Assembly: GCF_964355755.1 (NCBI RefSeq)
Contig: NC_092673.1
Coordinates: forward strand, 9,245,001 to 9,309,000
Length of the DNA stretch: 64,000 nt
Origin: Antedon mediterranea
Lineage: Eukaryota; Echinodermata; Crinoidea; Comatulida; Antedonidae
Direction of reading: 5' to 3'
Part shown: positions 44,895 through 55,975 of the stretch, piece by piece
Position numbering within the stretch: position 1 is the stretch's first letter
Layout of the letters: each line of letters begins with the position of its first letter
Notes under the pieces: model-generated
What the model saw: only the letters and a program-made list of their open reading frames with translations
Databases searched by the model: none
Told to the model about the DNA's origin: nothing
Position numbers and translations under genes: made by a program

Positions 44895-47330
44895 GGTTCC
44901 ATGTGATGAACACTAATAAAATCAAGCTTATTTGAGACGTAATTTCTGTGATTTTCCCTGAGAGCGTGTTTTTTAATTAAACAGAATTCAATTGCTTAAA
45001 TAGACTTGATTTTTCTTGTTTGAGTTTACGTTAGTTCCATGTGATGAACACTAATAATTTCATTCAATAAAATTAAATTTAAAGGTACAGTTACGTAATT
45101 TCTGTGATTTTCCTTGAGAGCGTGTTTATTTAATTAAACAGCATTCAATTGCTTAAATAGACCTGATTTTTTCTTGTTTGAGTTTACTTTAGTCCCATGT
45201 GATGAATACTAATAATTTCATTTAATAAAAATAAATTTAAAGGTACAGTTACGTAATTTATGTGATTTTTCTTGAGAGCGTGTTTTTTAATTAAACCACA
45301 TTCAATTGCTTAAATAGACCTGGTTTTTTCTTTTTTGAGTTTACTTTAGTTCTATGTGATGAACACTAATAATTTAATTCAATAAAAATAAATTTAAAGG
45401 TACAGTTACGTAATTTATGTGATTTTTCTTGAGAGCGTGTTTTTTAATTAAACAGCATTCAATTGCTTAAATAGACCTGATTTTTTCTTTTTTGAGTTTA
45501 CTTTAGTTCTATGTGATGAACACTAATAATTTAATTCAATAAAAATAAATTTAAAGGTACAGTTACGTAATTTCTGTGATTTTTCTTGAGAGCGTGTTTT
45601 TTAATTAAACAGCATTCAATTGCTTAAATCATGGAGAAATCAGTTATTTCTCCATGCTTAAATAGACCTGGTTTTTTCTTGTTTGAGTTTACTTTAGTTC
45701 TATGTGATGAACACTAATAATTTAATTCAATAAAAATAAATTTAAAGGTACAGTTACGTAATTTATGTGATTTTTCTTGAGAGCGTGTTTTTTAATTAAA
45801 CAGCATTCAATTGCTTAAATAGACCTGGTTTTTTCTTGTTTGAGTTTACTTTAGTTCTATGTGATGAACACTAATAATTTCATTCAATAAAAATAAATTT
45901 AAAGGTACAGTTACGTAGTTTCTGTGATTTTTCTTGAGAGCGTGTTTTTTAATTAAACAGCATTCAATTGCTAAAATAGACCTGATTTTTTTTCTTGTTT
46001 AAGTTTACTTTAGTTCCATGTGATGAACACTAATAATTTCATTCAATAAAATTAAATTTAAAGGTACAGTTACGTAATTTCTATGATTTTCCTTGAGAGC
46101 GTGTTTATTTAATTAAACAGCATTCAATTGCTTAAATAGACCTGATTTTTTCTTGTTTTAGTTTACTTTAGTTCCATGTGATGAACACTAATAATTTCAT
46201 TTAATAAAAATAAATTTAAAGGTACAGTTACGTAATTTATGTGATTTTTCTTGAGAGCGTGTTTTTTAATTAAACAGCATTCACTTGCTTAAATAGACCT
46301 GGTTTTTTCTTGTTTGAGTTTACTTTAGTTCTATGTGATGAACACTAATAATTTAATTCAATAAAAATAAATTTAAAGGTACATTTATGTGATTTTTCTT
46401 GAGAGCGTGTTTTTTAATTAAACAGCATTCAATTGCTTAAATAGACCTGGTTTTTTCTTGTTTGAGTTTAATTTATTTCTATGTGATGAACACTAATAAT
46501 TTAATTCAATAAAAATAAATTTAAAGGTACAGTTACGTAGTTTCTGTGATTTTTCTTGAGAGCGTGTTTTTTAATTAAACAGCATTCAATTGCTTAAATA
46601 GACCTGATTTTTTTCTTTTTTGAGTTTACTTTAATTCTATGTGATGAACACTAATAATTTAATTCAATAAAAATAAATTTAAAGGTACAGTTACGTAATT
46701 TATGTGATTTTTCTTGAAAGCGTGTTTTTTAATTAAACAGCATTCAATTGCTTAAATAGACCTGATTTTTTCTTTTTGGAGTTTACTTTAGTTCTATGTG
46801 ATGAACACTAATAATTTAATTCAATAAAAATAAATTTAAAGGTACAGTTACGTAATTTCTGTGATTTTTCTTGAGAGCGTGTTTTTTAATTAAACAGCAT
46901 TCAATTGCTTAAAATTAAATAGACCTGATTTTTTCTTGTTTAAGTTTACTTTAGTTCTATGTGATGAACACTAATAAATTAATTCAATAAAAATCAATTT
47001 AAAGATACAGTTACGTTGTTTCTGTGATTTTTCTTGAGAGCGTGTTTTTTAATTAAACAGCATTCAATTGCTTAAATAGACCTGATTTTTTCTTGTTTGA
47101 GTTTACTTTAGTTCCATGTGATGAACACTAATAATTTCATTTAATAAAAATAAATTTAAAGGTACAGCATTCAATTGCTTAAATAGACTTGATTTTATCT
47201 TGTTTGACTTTACTTTAGTTCTATGTGATGAACACTAATAAATTCATTCAATAAAAATAAATTTAAAGGTACAGTTATACAATTTCTGTGATTTTTCCCT
47301 GAGAGCGTGTTTTTTTTAGTTAAATAACAT
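44895..47330. repeat. Satellite: 16 copies of a 157-158 bp unit
   Basis: ATGTGATGAACACTAATAAT starts units at 44901, 45039, 45197, 45354, 45511, 45702, 45859, 46018, 46176, 46333, 46481, 46639, 46796, 46959, 47116 and 47223. Most spacings are 157-159 bp; the first, eleventh and last are shortened by deletions, and the 45511 unit is 34 bp longer because of an insertion. Units also share TTGAGAGCGTGTTTTTTAAT and CATTCAATTGCTTAAATAG. A 157-158 bp period is near one nucleosome spacing. Confidence 0.95.
45630..45656. mobile_element. 27-bp palindromic micro-insertion with 7-bp target duplication
   Basis: CATGGAGAAAT, 5 nt, ATTTCTCCATG, flanked by CTTAAAT on both sides (45623-45629, 45657-45663). 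The other satellite units have CTTAAAT only once here, so the uninserted site is known, and 27 + 7 = 34 bp accounts exactly for the longer unit. Confidence 0.9.
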
Positions 47331-47339
47331 TCAATTAAA

Positions 47340-48662
47340 ATCCCCATTTTGTAACCACCATGAGTTCGGGTCCATTTAAACAAGCTGGGCAAGCTGTAAA
47401 TTGTATTAATCCACTATGTATGTATGCGTATTGTTTGTATTACATAATATGCAATAGTTTTGTAATTAATCGATACCATTAATTCCAACAAACAAATGGT
47501 AGGGCTACTTAAAATTATTTATGTGGTCCATAGTTACCAACCGTCTCGCATCGTTCGGGACGGTCCCGCATTTCAAGTGATTTTAATGAAACACGCGTTT
47601 AAACCTAAGTAGGCCTATATACGATGCGTTATCATTTTTTAACACAAGTTGAGAGGAAAATGCATTCAAATTAATTGGTATATTTTAAAAGTATAGAACA
47701 TTACACGAGTAGGCCTATTTATATTATTACATTATGACACATCAATAAAATACGTAATATCAGGGAAAGTTACAATTAATGTGTCCATGGTCGTTCGCCG
47801 TGACGAGGATGGGCCTATAACCACTTGACATTTGTCATAATCGCAATTACACATGACATGATTTTGTGTGCGTTTATAAAAGGTAAACCCAATTTTCTTG
47901 CTATTGGTTGGTGGATCAGTTCAATTTTCACCCTCCAAAAAATGTTTTCTAATAAAATAAATTCATGAATCAGCATGAAAAACGTTGAATTAACAAAAAA
48001 AAAGAGTAATATACAATCTAATAATATTTGCATCGTTTACCGTACCGGAATCAAGAGGTGCCATTCATCATGAATTTTACGTGCGAGAGTAATATTTCCG
48101 GCCATAGGAGAGTGCCAGTGAACTAAATTTGTTTTCGTCGCAAGTCGCCACGAGGGGGTGGGGGCTGTAAATACTTTGTGTCCGATCACGCATTTTAAAT
48201 CTCTCAGGTTGGTAAGTATGGTGGTCATCGTTAAATTGGCTGTTATTACAACAATTAAATACTTTTAAGTATTTAATTGTTGTATTAAAATAAGTACAAC
48301 AAAACAAACTCGCTTTAAAAATAACAAAAATTGCATATTTAACTTGGGACTTTTTTTATGTTTAATTTTAGGTTTGTTATATTGGAACAAAATTAGAGCA
48401 ATAAAAAGAGCATGTTAAAAAGATGAATCTGAAACTTAAATTGAATTAAAACCGATTTTCTTAATAATCATACTTAGAGATGCAAATCATCAAAATAATA
48501 TTTATATGAAATTTAAACACTTTAATAGCCTATGCATGTACGCCTGTGCCATGTTATGCTTTAAAAAAATTATCTAGTATAGTATGACCCGTGCCGGGTA
48601 TTTTCTTTTTAATACCGTCGATGGAAAATTGCCTTGATCATTTTGAATTTATATCTCCATAT
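47340..48662. other. No gene seen; one 17-bp-stem hairpin
   Basis: AT-rich DNA. At 48248-48283 ACAACAATTAAATACTT pairs perfectly with AAGTATTTAATTGTTGT around TT. No flanking duplication was found, and no frame of interest is present. Confidence 0.45.
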
Positions 48663-48670
48663 TTTGACCT

Positions 48671-51600
48671 CAGTGGTGGCGCCAGCGGGGGGGGGGGGGG
48701 GGGGGGGGTAAACAGTATGTGGTACGCATTTGTCTGGCGGTGTCTGTTTGTACGAATCTTTCACTCACTGCGGTATACGCGTCGACATATCTGGGCTGTA
48801 TCATATTACATCCAGGGACCAAAATATGTATTTTTCAGATTCCAGGCGAAAATCGAAAATTCATTTGCAACTACGCATCGACGTACGTTCATACAGGGAT
48901 AAAGGTACGAGTTATGTTCTCACGGTTGAGTTTACGAATTGTTTCAATTTACCAATAACCCTTGCGTATATGTTCGCTGTCGATTAAAGGGGTTTGGGTG
49001 GGGGTTCGATTGGGAAAAGGAAGCGGTTGGCCCGAACCATAAAACAGGGTCTGGTCACGTTTCTTTTCGCGCATAAATCTCGATCTAGGGTAGGTGGGTG
49101 AATAGGGTGGCTTACTTCTAAAGGGAAAAAAAAGATGCAACAAACCTGTGACCGTCGCTAGACGCGGATTCGGCGCACTTGACTCTTTTAATTAAGAAGA
49201 GTAGGCTAGAGCTATAGTTGTGTAAATAGGCCTACATAGTGAAAGAACTATTTATGAATTCAAGAGTTTAAAAAGAAAACGCAATTTAAAATCTTCGGAA
49301 AATACCCACAACTGAGTTATTTTCAAAACACATGCACTCCCACTACCAGCATCACGTTGTCTTAGCCAGCGTTGCCAGCGATAAAATTTAAATTATGCCG
49401 TATCCTGTCTCAAATAATGCCAGATTGGGAAAAATAATGCCAGATCCCCAAAATGTGGCCCTAAACAGCGCCACCAACGGTTGTATGTCTAATAAACGTT
49501 TGTAAAACCCCAACTGACACAAAATAGGGCCTAAAATTGTATCCCCATGTCATACAAAATTTATATTTTTAGTTTTGTGAGTAATAACTAATAATTCTAA
49601 ATATCTGGGGTGCGAAAATGGTAATTGCAAATGACACCAACACCAACCCCCACCCCCTCCCCCCAAAAAAACCTGTTACAGCCATGGAAATTTATAATTT
49701 TTGAGCTGAAATATGAGAGCTGCTCGATGGCCGGGATCTTTGCACTTAATTTCAAATATGAAAGGATCTTAGCCCACCATAATTAGAAAAGAAATAAAAA
49801 AAATTATTTTGAGTGTCTCCAGGACCTCAGCCCCACCATGGTTGATAAGAAAATTTGGAAAAATACAGCTACTCGATGGCCGGAAATGGCACTTAATTTA
49901 AAATATGAAATAAAAATATATTTATTAGTGTCTCCATGATCTTAGCCCACCATAGTTCGAAAATGGCAATTATAATTTAAAATAGGAAATCAAAATATAT
50001 ATTAATTGTGTCTCCAGGACCTCAGCCCCAACCATGGTGGGGCTGAGGTAAGAAAATTTGAAAAATATAGAGCTGCTCAATGGCCGGAAATGGCACTTAA
50101 TTTCAAATATAAAATAAAATATATTTATTAGTACCTCCAGGATCTTAGCCCATGATAGTTTTGAAAGTGCCAATTATAATTTAAAATAGGAAATAAAAAT
50201 ATATATTAAGTGTTTCCAGGACCTCAGCCCCACCATGGTTGGGGCTGAGGTAAAACAAATTGGAAAAATAGAGCTGCTAGATGGCCGGAAATTGCACTTA
50301 ATTTTAAATAACAATGTATAAGAGTCCCTAGGACCTCGCCCCATCATGGTCACTGAGAGGTGAAGAAAATTTGGAAATATAGGGTTGCTACGACGATGCA
50401 AATGGAACATAATTTGAAATATGGAAAACAAATTCTCTAGAAGAAATTCTTTTTAAAATTAGAGCTTCTAGTTATCGGAAATTGCCATTTTAAGGGTTGG
50501 GGTAGGGGTGTGGCCGCTTATAATTATGAACTGAAAAAACAAAACCCCTTTCATAATGTTTTCGTTCAATTGTCTCTACTGGGGATCCAATAACCTGCAT
50601 GGTCTCTGAAATAGAGCAACATAATTGGCCAATAGCTAGCCTCTTCGGATTTGTTGTGCTGCCTATATCGCACACACGGTAGTTTTTGAGCAGCCTTCCT
50701 ATCCGAAGAGTCGATTAAGTCCGAAACGAAATGATGGAAGAACTATTGTACGGAAAACCCGAACAGATCTGTTTTGTATGATATGATATTGTGTAAGGTG
50801 ATATGTATTAACAAAATATTTTATTTTTGTTCTGTGGTATTATTATTTTTTTGGTTGTTCAAAAAACACTAAATTATGCCAGATTATGCTAAAAACGGCT
50901 AAATAATGCCGCGGCATTATGCCAGATGCCGTGGGCCTCCAAATAATGCCAAAAAGCATAATAATGCCAGAAATGGCAACTATGGTCTTAGCTCGCTCCT
51001 CGTGTGAATGCTGACGTCATCACTCTCCAAAAATACACCATTTTCCGCCCTGGTCCGTGTGCAAGCGTTAGCGTGGACCTGTATATTTACACCCCTGTAC
51101 AGAGTAGAGTGTAATATCGTGAACTTTTTTCTCGCGTACGAAGGTTTTTTATATAATGGTATGCAGTATAAACGATAAAAAAAAAACGATAAACATGATG
51201 TTCTTTTATTATTATTTCATAGGCATAACATAAACATGAAATGTCTTGTTCTATGTACACGGCCGAAAAAACGGCATTTTATTGATTTGTGTTATAGACA
51301 CGGCGATTACGGCAATCATCATTGTATACGGTACTAAATTACATTGAGTTATTCACCCGGCTATAGGGTATATATCTGAGGTTAACAGACCACCAAAGCA
51401 CAGTCGTACACTAAACACATGCACTATTGAGGCATTTTTGGATCAAAGTTTATTATTAGTTCGTCGAAAAAGATCCGTATTAATTAGAGTATTTAGGAAA
51501 GATTTATTTAAATTTACATTATTATGTGACATTGTTATTAAATGTAAATGGAAACAGTTGCTCTAGCCCATTAAACAGTGTGTAAGCATCTATTTTTTCA

Positions 51601-51749
51601 AAATTTTCTGAGGCTCGGGAGGGGGAATACCCACTCCCAAACCCACCCCCGCTTTCGCGCGTACGGCACCCCGTAGGGGAATTCGGCCCCCCTGTCGGGG
51701 AATTCGGCCCCCCCCCCCTCCCGTCGGGGAAATCCTGGCGCCACCACTG
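48671..51749. mobile_element. hAT-type non-autonomous element 2 with perfect 8-bp target duplication
   Basis: TTTGACCT lies at 48663-48670 and 51750-51757. The ends are CAGTGGTGGCGCCAG and CTGGCGCCACCACTG, exact reverse complements. The 8-bp duplication and CAG...CTG ends are the hAT signature. A long G run follows the left end, and C-rich GAATTCGGCCCCCC blocks precede the right one. Segments near 48725-48890 (TGTCTGGCGG, CATCCAGGGACCAAAAT) match element 1, so they are one family. No transposase frame in 3.1 kb. Confidence 0.9.
49690..50420. repeat. Tandem array inside hAT element 2
   Basis: About six units of roughly 110-180 bp with GAGCTGCTCGATGGCCGGAA, GCACTTAATTT, and CCAGGACCTCAGCCCCACCA. 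The CTCAGCCCCA block also appears in element 1 near 42340-42440, so the array predates the split of the two copies. Confidence 0.75.
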
Positions 51750-51757
51750 TTTGACCT

Positions 51758-52206
51758 CGTGTTATTTCTTGTATACGGCAATTGAAATAAAACCTTAAAT
51801 CATACTTCAAAAATACACCGTAATTTATAAAAGTAGAAATGTGAAAGAAAACACGAGAGAGAAAAGAAAACAAACTTTACAGTAGGTTTCTACAATATAC
51901 AGCAAATAGTATCTTTGAATACAGTTAAAAATCCACGGAATAAAATATATAGAGGGCAGCAATCAGGAAATCGTTTGTATATACCTGCAGTTTTTCAATA
52001 TTTATTATAAATTTGACCGCAATTACCCACAGTAAAATGGAATAGCCCGTGCTATTCTTAAAAGGCAATACCTCAAGACAAATACAATATATGTATGCCT
52101 CACTCTCAGCGACGTGCTGCAGCAAACCGCAATTGTAGCATCCAGTATGCTAAAATACCTGCAAAATTTGGCGATAAATCGTGACATTTTGACACGGGTG
52201 GGCAGG
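51758..52206. other. No gene seen; diverged inverted copy of 43285-43400
   Basis: On the minus strand about 52145-52040 reads LLQHVAESEAYIYCICLEVL, like 43285-43370 on the plus strand. Function unknown; it may be a dispersed repeat or a duplicated exon fragment. Confidence 0.4.
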
Positions 52207-52370
52207 CCGCGATTTTTTTTTTTCGTACATAAGTTGGGGACCCCTCATGAAACGTCACAAAATAAACATGAATAATTCATCAGTTAAATTTGTTATTCCG
52301 TGTGCACCCAAGCGTATAGCAACAAGAAGTGATTACATTACACGCACAACTGCGATACGATTCTTTCTGG
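52207..52370 (+). mobile_element. Relic of the MULE-like element (left terminal repeat only)
   Basis: GCGATTTTTTTTTTTCGTAC and the following 150 bp match the left terminal repeat of the element at 56050-56990. The rest of that element is absent. CCTAAGACC repeats follow at 52383-52436. Confidence 0.7.
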
Positions 52371-52519
52371 GGTGTCACGAAACCTAAGACCCCCTAAGAC
52401 CTAAGATCACGAAAGCTAAGACCCAAGACCTAAGATTACAAATATTTATCTTTCGCACCTGCCTTGTATTTTAACTCCCAACATTTATTCTGAATACCAC
52501 ACCTTAGAATTGGCTCTTT

Positions 52520-53584
52520 CATGAAATAGACAAGTTCTATTTCCTCTGAAATATGGTGTAAGAAGCATTTTTGGGTAGAAGCTGGGATCCACTTGATTTA
52601 GGATATTTCGACCTCGCTGATTACGAATATGGCGGATCCCAAGCGAAATTCGGCCATCTAAGCCCTTAATTTGCATAATTAAAAATGGCGGCCATTTTTT
52701 ATAATTACCTTATATCTCGAGAACCACTAGTCACAGGTAATTAATTTTGGTGTCAAAATGTTTTAAATATATGTTTTTATATTCACTTTAATGACACATT
52801 TTCTCAAAAAATGGATGCAAGTCTTATTTCTGACATTTTGACCTTTGACCTTGATTTATCGTATCTCAGTAACCAATAATCGGAGAGACACGAAATAGGG
52901 CTCAAATTGTTCAGAAACTATACATTCATATTTATTATAATGCAATGTTTTTACAAAAAATGGCCGATTCTACAACTATTGACTTTTGAACTATTAGTCA
53001 AATATAATAATATAACTCTGAAAATGTTGGTCTTATGACATTTTTTTTGTTTAAAACATGTGTGTTTCTATCCAGTCTAATGGCACATTTTGTAGAAGAA
53101 TGGCCGATAGTATGGTTATTGACCTTTGAACTACAGCATAGGCCTACTGTATAATAAATATAATATAATTGCATAACTATGAAATTATTTATACACAATA
53201 ATAATTAGTAAAATTATAAAATTCACTGCCATCAAATATGATGTATTATGATTTATATAGATTTAAAAAAAAAATGAACATGCAAGTTACATTTGGAAAT
53301 TACCTGCCATCAATATGATGGAGTATGATTATAGTTTTTTAAAGATGTGAACATGTCGGCAACATTTGGAAATTACCTGCCATCAATATGATGGATTATG
53401 ATTATAGATTTAAAAAAGAATTTGAACACGTCAGCTACATTTGGAAATTTAGAAATTACCTGCTATCAATATGATGGATTATGATTGTATAGGTTTGAAA
53501 GAAAATGTGAACGCGTAGCTACATTTGGAATGAACATGTTAAGGGCATCAGTTTTGATCATTCATGCAAAGGTTTCCGTCATCT

Positions 53585-53586
<2 letters not shown>
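52520..53586. repeat. Left arm of the 10.6 kb mirror-image structure
   Basis: It is the inverted counterpart of 61573-63115, starting with a weakly matched 45 bp and then closely from 52562 (AGAAGCATTTTTGGGTAG). It contains tandem units of about 70-75 bp with CTGCCATCAATATGATGG (53227-53520), and ends with a GATCATTCATGCAAAGG and GTTTCCGTCATC stretch just before the LINE insertion. Confidence 0.85.
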
Positions 53587-53630
<44 letters not shown>

Positions 53631-54424
53631 GTAACATTTATTTCTCTTCTTGTCATTCATAGAAAATAAAAATTAACAGTAAATATGATTAAAATAAAAG
53701 GGGCAGCATTCCTAAAAAGCGAAGCTTGTATAAGGCAGCCCATAGAAACTGAAAAAAAACAGGACAACACGGGAACCGGAAACAGGACAAAAACTGTAAT
53801 GAAGACTTTTAGTTTCAGGGTACCGAAAAGACTAAATATCAAAACTACAATGAGTGAAAGGATAATTAAACATAACTAGATAAGAGGTGCCGTTTCAATT
53901 TAAAAGAAAAACTCTTCTTAGACAAAGCACTTTTTATATTAACTGGTACGTTATCCCAGAGTTTAGGACCAGTGAACTTAATGCTATGTTTAAAAGAAGT
54001 AGTTTTTAAAAAAGGAATACGTATTTGATTTGCGCTCCGAGTACTGTGGTTATGAAAATTAAGATTGAAACTAAATAAATCATCAAAGTGTGATGGCAAG
54101 ATCGAGTTTAGCCATGAATAGAGGAAAACACTGTTGAAGATGGTTAATAGCCTGAATTTTAAGAAGACCAAATGAAGAAAATAAAGGATTGGAATGGGAT
54201 AAAGGAGGAGCATTTGCTATGTATCTTACGGTTTTCTTTTGGATCAATAACAGTTTGTTTAAGTAGGACGTGTATGTATTACCCCAAATAATATTACAGT
54301 AAGTGAGGTAAGGGAGGATTAGTGAACAGTAAAGAATCTGGAGTATGTTTTGAGGGATGAAAGACGATAATCTATATATGATACCAGAACTTTTAGATAT
54401 TTTGTTTTCGACTTTAGCGTTGTT
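53587..54424 (-). mobile_element. 5'-truncated CR1-like LINE with (TTGA)n tail
   Basis: On the minus strand: NKISKSSGIIYRLSSFIPQN, LPYLTYCNIIWGNTY, then the frame 54213-53866 with KHSIKFTGPKLWDNVPVNI and the lysine-rich end. A 3' untranslated part (to about 53630) and about ten TTGA repeats (53587-53629) follow. At least one frameshift. It is inserted between the two parts of the left arm: the right arm has ACGCTAAAGATGACGG uninterrupted. Confidence 0.8.
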
Positions 54425-54748
54425 ACAGCAGCATAAAGCTGTACATGGTAGTTTTGACTTCTTGCACCTACATCTATATGGTTATGCATCGTGTCTTGCA
54501 TCCACAATAAATCATCTCTAACGAAGCAGTAGGAATTATAGCTTCATTTTTCAGAAGCACTGGTTGAAGTTTACCATTAGATAGCTCCCAACCAAAATCT
54601 GTTGGTAATAGCAAATGCTGGATTGGCGATACAGCTTTTTTCCATACGAGTGATTGGAAGTGTGCTCTTTTTATATGCTGGTGCACTGCATCGCTTGTTG
54701 GGGGTATGCCTCTGGTTTGTTTTTTTTAAAACATGGCATGCCTAACTT
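54425..54748 (-). pseudogene. Inverted copy of the cysteine-rich end of the unnamed gene
   Basis: The frame 54686-54474 reads HQHIKRAHFQSLVWKKAVSP, then FGWELSNGKLQPVLLKNEA and YCGCKTRC. It is the mirror image of 55459-55772 with few changes, in places closer to the consensus (CGCK here, CGRK in the plus copy). Homology begins exactly at AAGTTAGGCATGCC, so it is a partial duplication and not a second gene. Confidence 0.8.
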
Positions 54749-54762
54749 AAAACTGTCGATAA

Positions 54763-55772
54763 AGGACACCACCAGACAAAGATGAACCAAAACACAGCCA
54801 GCCAAATTGCTGGTCGAACTTTTTGGCATTACAAGAAAATAAAGCAGATCTGGCACGATTTCTATCAGAGGAGTTGATTCGTCAAGCTCCTATAGACAAA
54901 GAAATTGTCACAGCTGGTGGATTTATGGAAGAATCAGTTGTTAAATCATCAAAAGTCTACACGAATACGTTGTCTCTGGTACCAGATCATGGAGAACCGG
55001 ACACGCGACTTATGCTGCCAATGTCCGATACGACACAGTTGTAGTTGCTTAGGGATACAGACGTACTGTGATTCTAGTGTCTCACTACCAAAGCATGGTA
55101 TCCAAATGGATGATGACAGGGACATCCAAAAAAAGAAAGTATCTATAAAAGACATTTTTCAAGCCTTGCCGGATGGTTCTGCAAAAGCACTGATTCCATT
55201 CCACACTATTAGTGGATGCGATACTACCTCATATCCAGGGAAGAGTTAAATTACATTAATACATACATACAGTAATTTAACTCTTCCCTGCTCATATCTA
55301 AGTGGTCACTCAAAGGCATCGGCATGGGAAGTATTAAAAAAAAATTATGAACTAATTAAAGACATGGGAGAAAACCTATCAGTGACCAAGTTATTATGAA
55401 ATCGGAAAGATTCATTTGCTATGTTTACGGTGTTGGTCAAGTTAAAAGTACCAATGAAGTTAGGCATGCCATGTTTAAAAAAAACAAAAAAACCAGAGGC
55501 ATTACCTCCAACAAGCGATGCAGTGCACCAACATATAAAAAGAGTACACTTCCAAGCACTCGTATGGAAAAAAGCTGTATCGCCAATCCAGCATTTGCCA
55601 TCACCAACAGATTTTGGTTGGGACTTATCTAATGGTAAACTTCAACCAGTGCTTCTGAAAAATGAAGCTATTACTCCTTCGTTAGAGATGATTTATTGTG
55701 GACGCAAGACACGATGCATAACCAATAGATGTAGGTGCAAGAAGTCAAAACTACCATGTACAGCTTTATGCC
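54763..55772 (+). pseudogene. Unnamed gene with HTISGCDTTS and CXC-like tail, broken
   Basis: Frames in order: ENKADLARFLSEELIRQAPI and DHGEPDTRLML (54823-55044); a frameshift near VVVACRDTDVL; LSIKDIFQALPDGSAKALIP and FHTISGCDTTSY (to 55235); a 55-bp insertion; LSGHSKASAWEVLKKNYELI; a stop; then PPTSDAVHQHIKRVHFQALV, FGWDLSNGKLQPVLLKNEA and a CRCKKSKLPCTALC end. I have seen this order (EADTR, DTDV, H..SGCDTTS, then a CXC-type cysteine end) in uncharacterised proteins of cnidarians and other invertebrates, where the first part resembles a PIN/FEN1-type nuclease fold. Function is not established. Three breaks make this copy inactive. Confidence 0.7.
55236..55290. mobile_element. 55-bp hAT-like micro-insertion with perfect 8-bp target duplication
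   Basis: CAGGGAAGAGTTAAATTAC pairs with GTAATTTAACTCTTCCCTG around a 17-nt loop. CTCATATC flanks it on both sides (55228-55235, 55291-55298). Removing insert and one duplicate restores a continuous DTTSYLSGHSK reading. Confidence 0.9.
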
Positions 55773-55975
55773 TGTCCTTCGTCGAGTGCAGACGTGTTTG
55801 AGCGGAGCTCTCACACGTATACGTTTTTAGGTACAGTACTCGCTTACCTGTGATAGCATGTTGCAAGGATAAGCTACTAACTGCATGAGACCTGTATACC
55901 TACCTGGATAGTGAACGTATCGGTTGCATTAAATATAGGTACAATTTTGTTATTTATTCTAACTAAACATCTACA

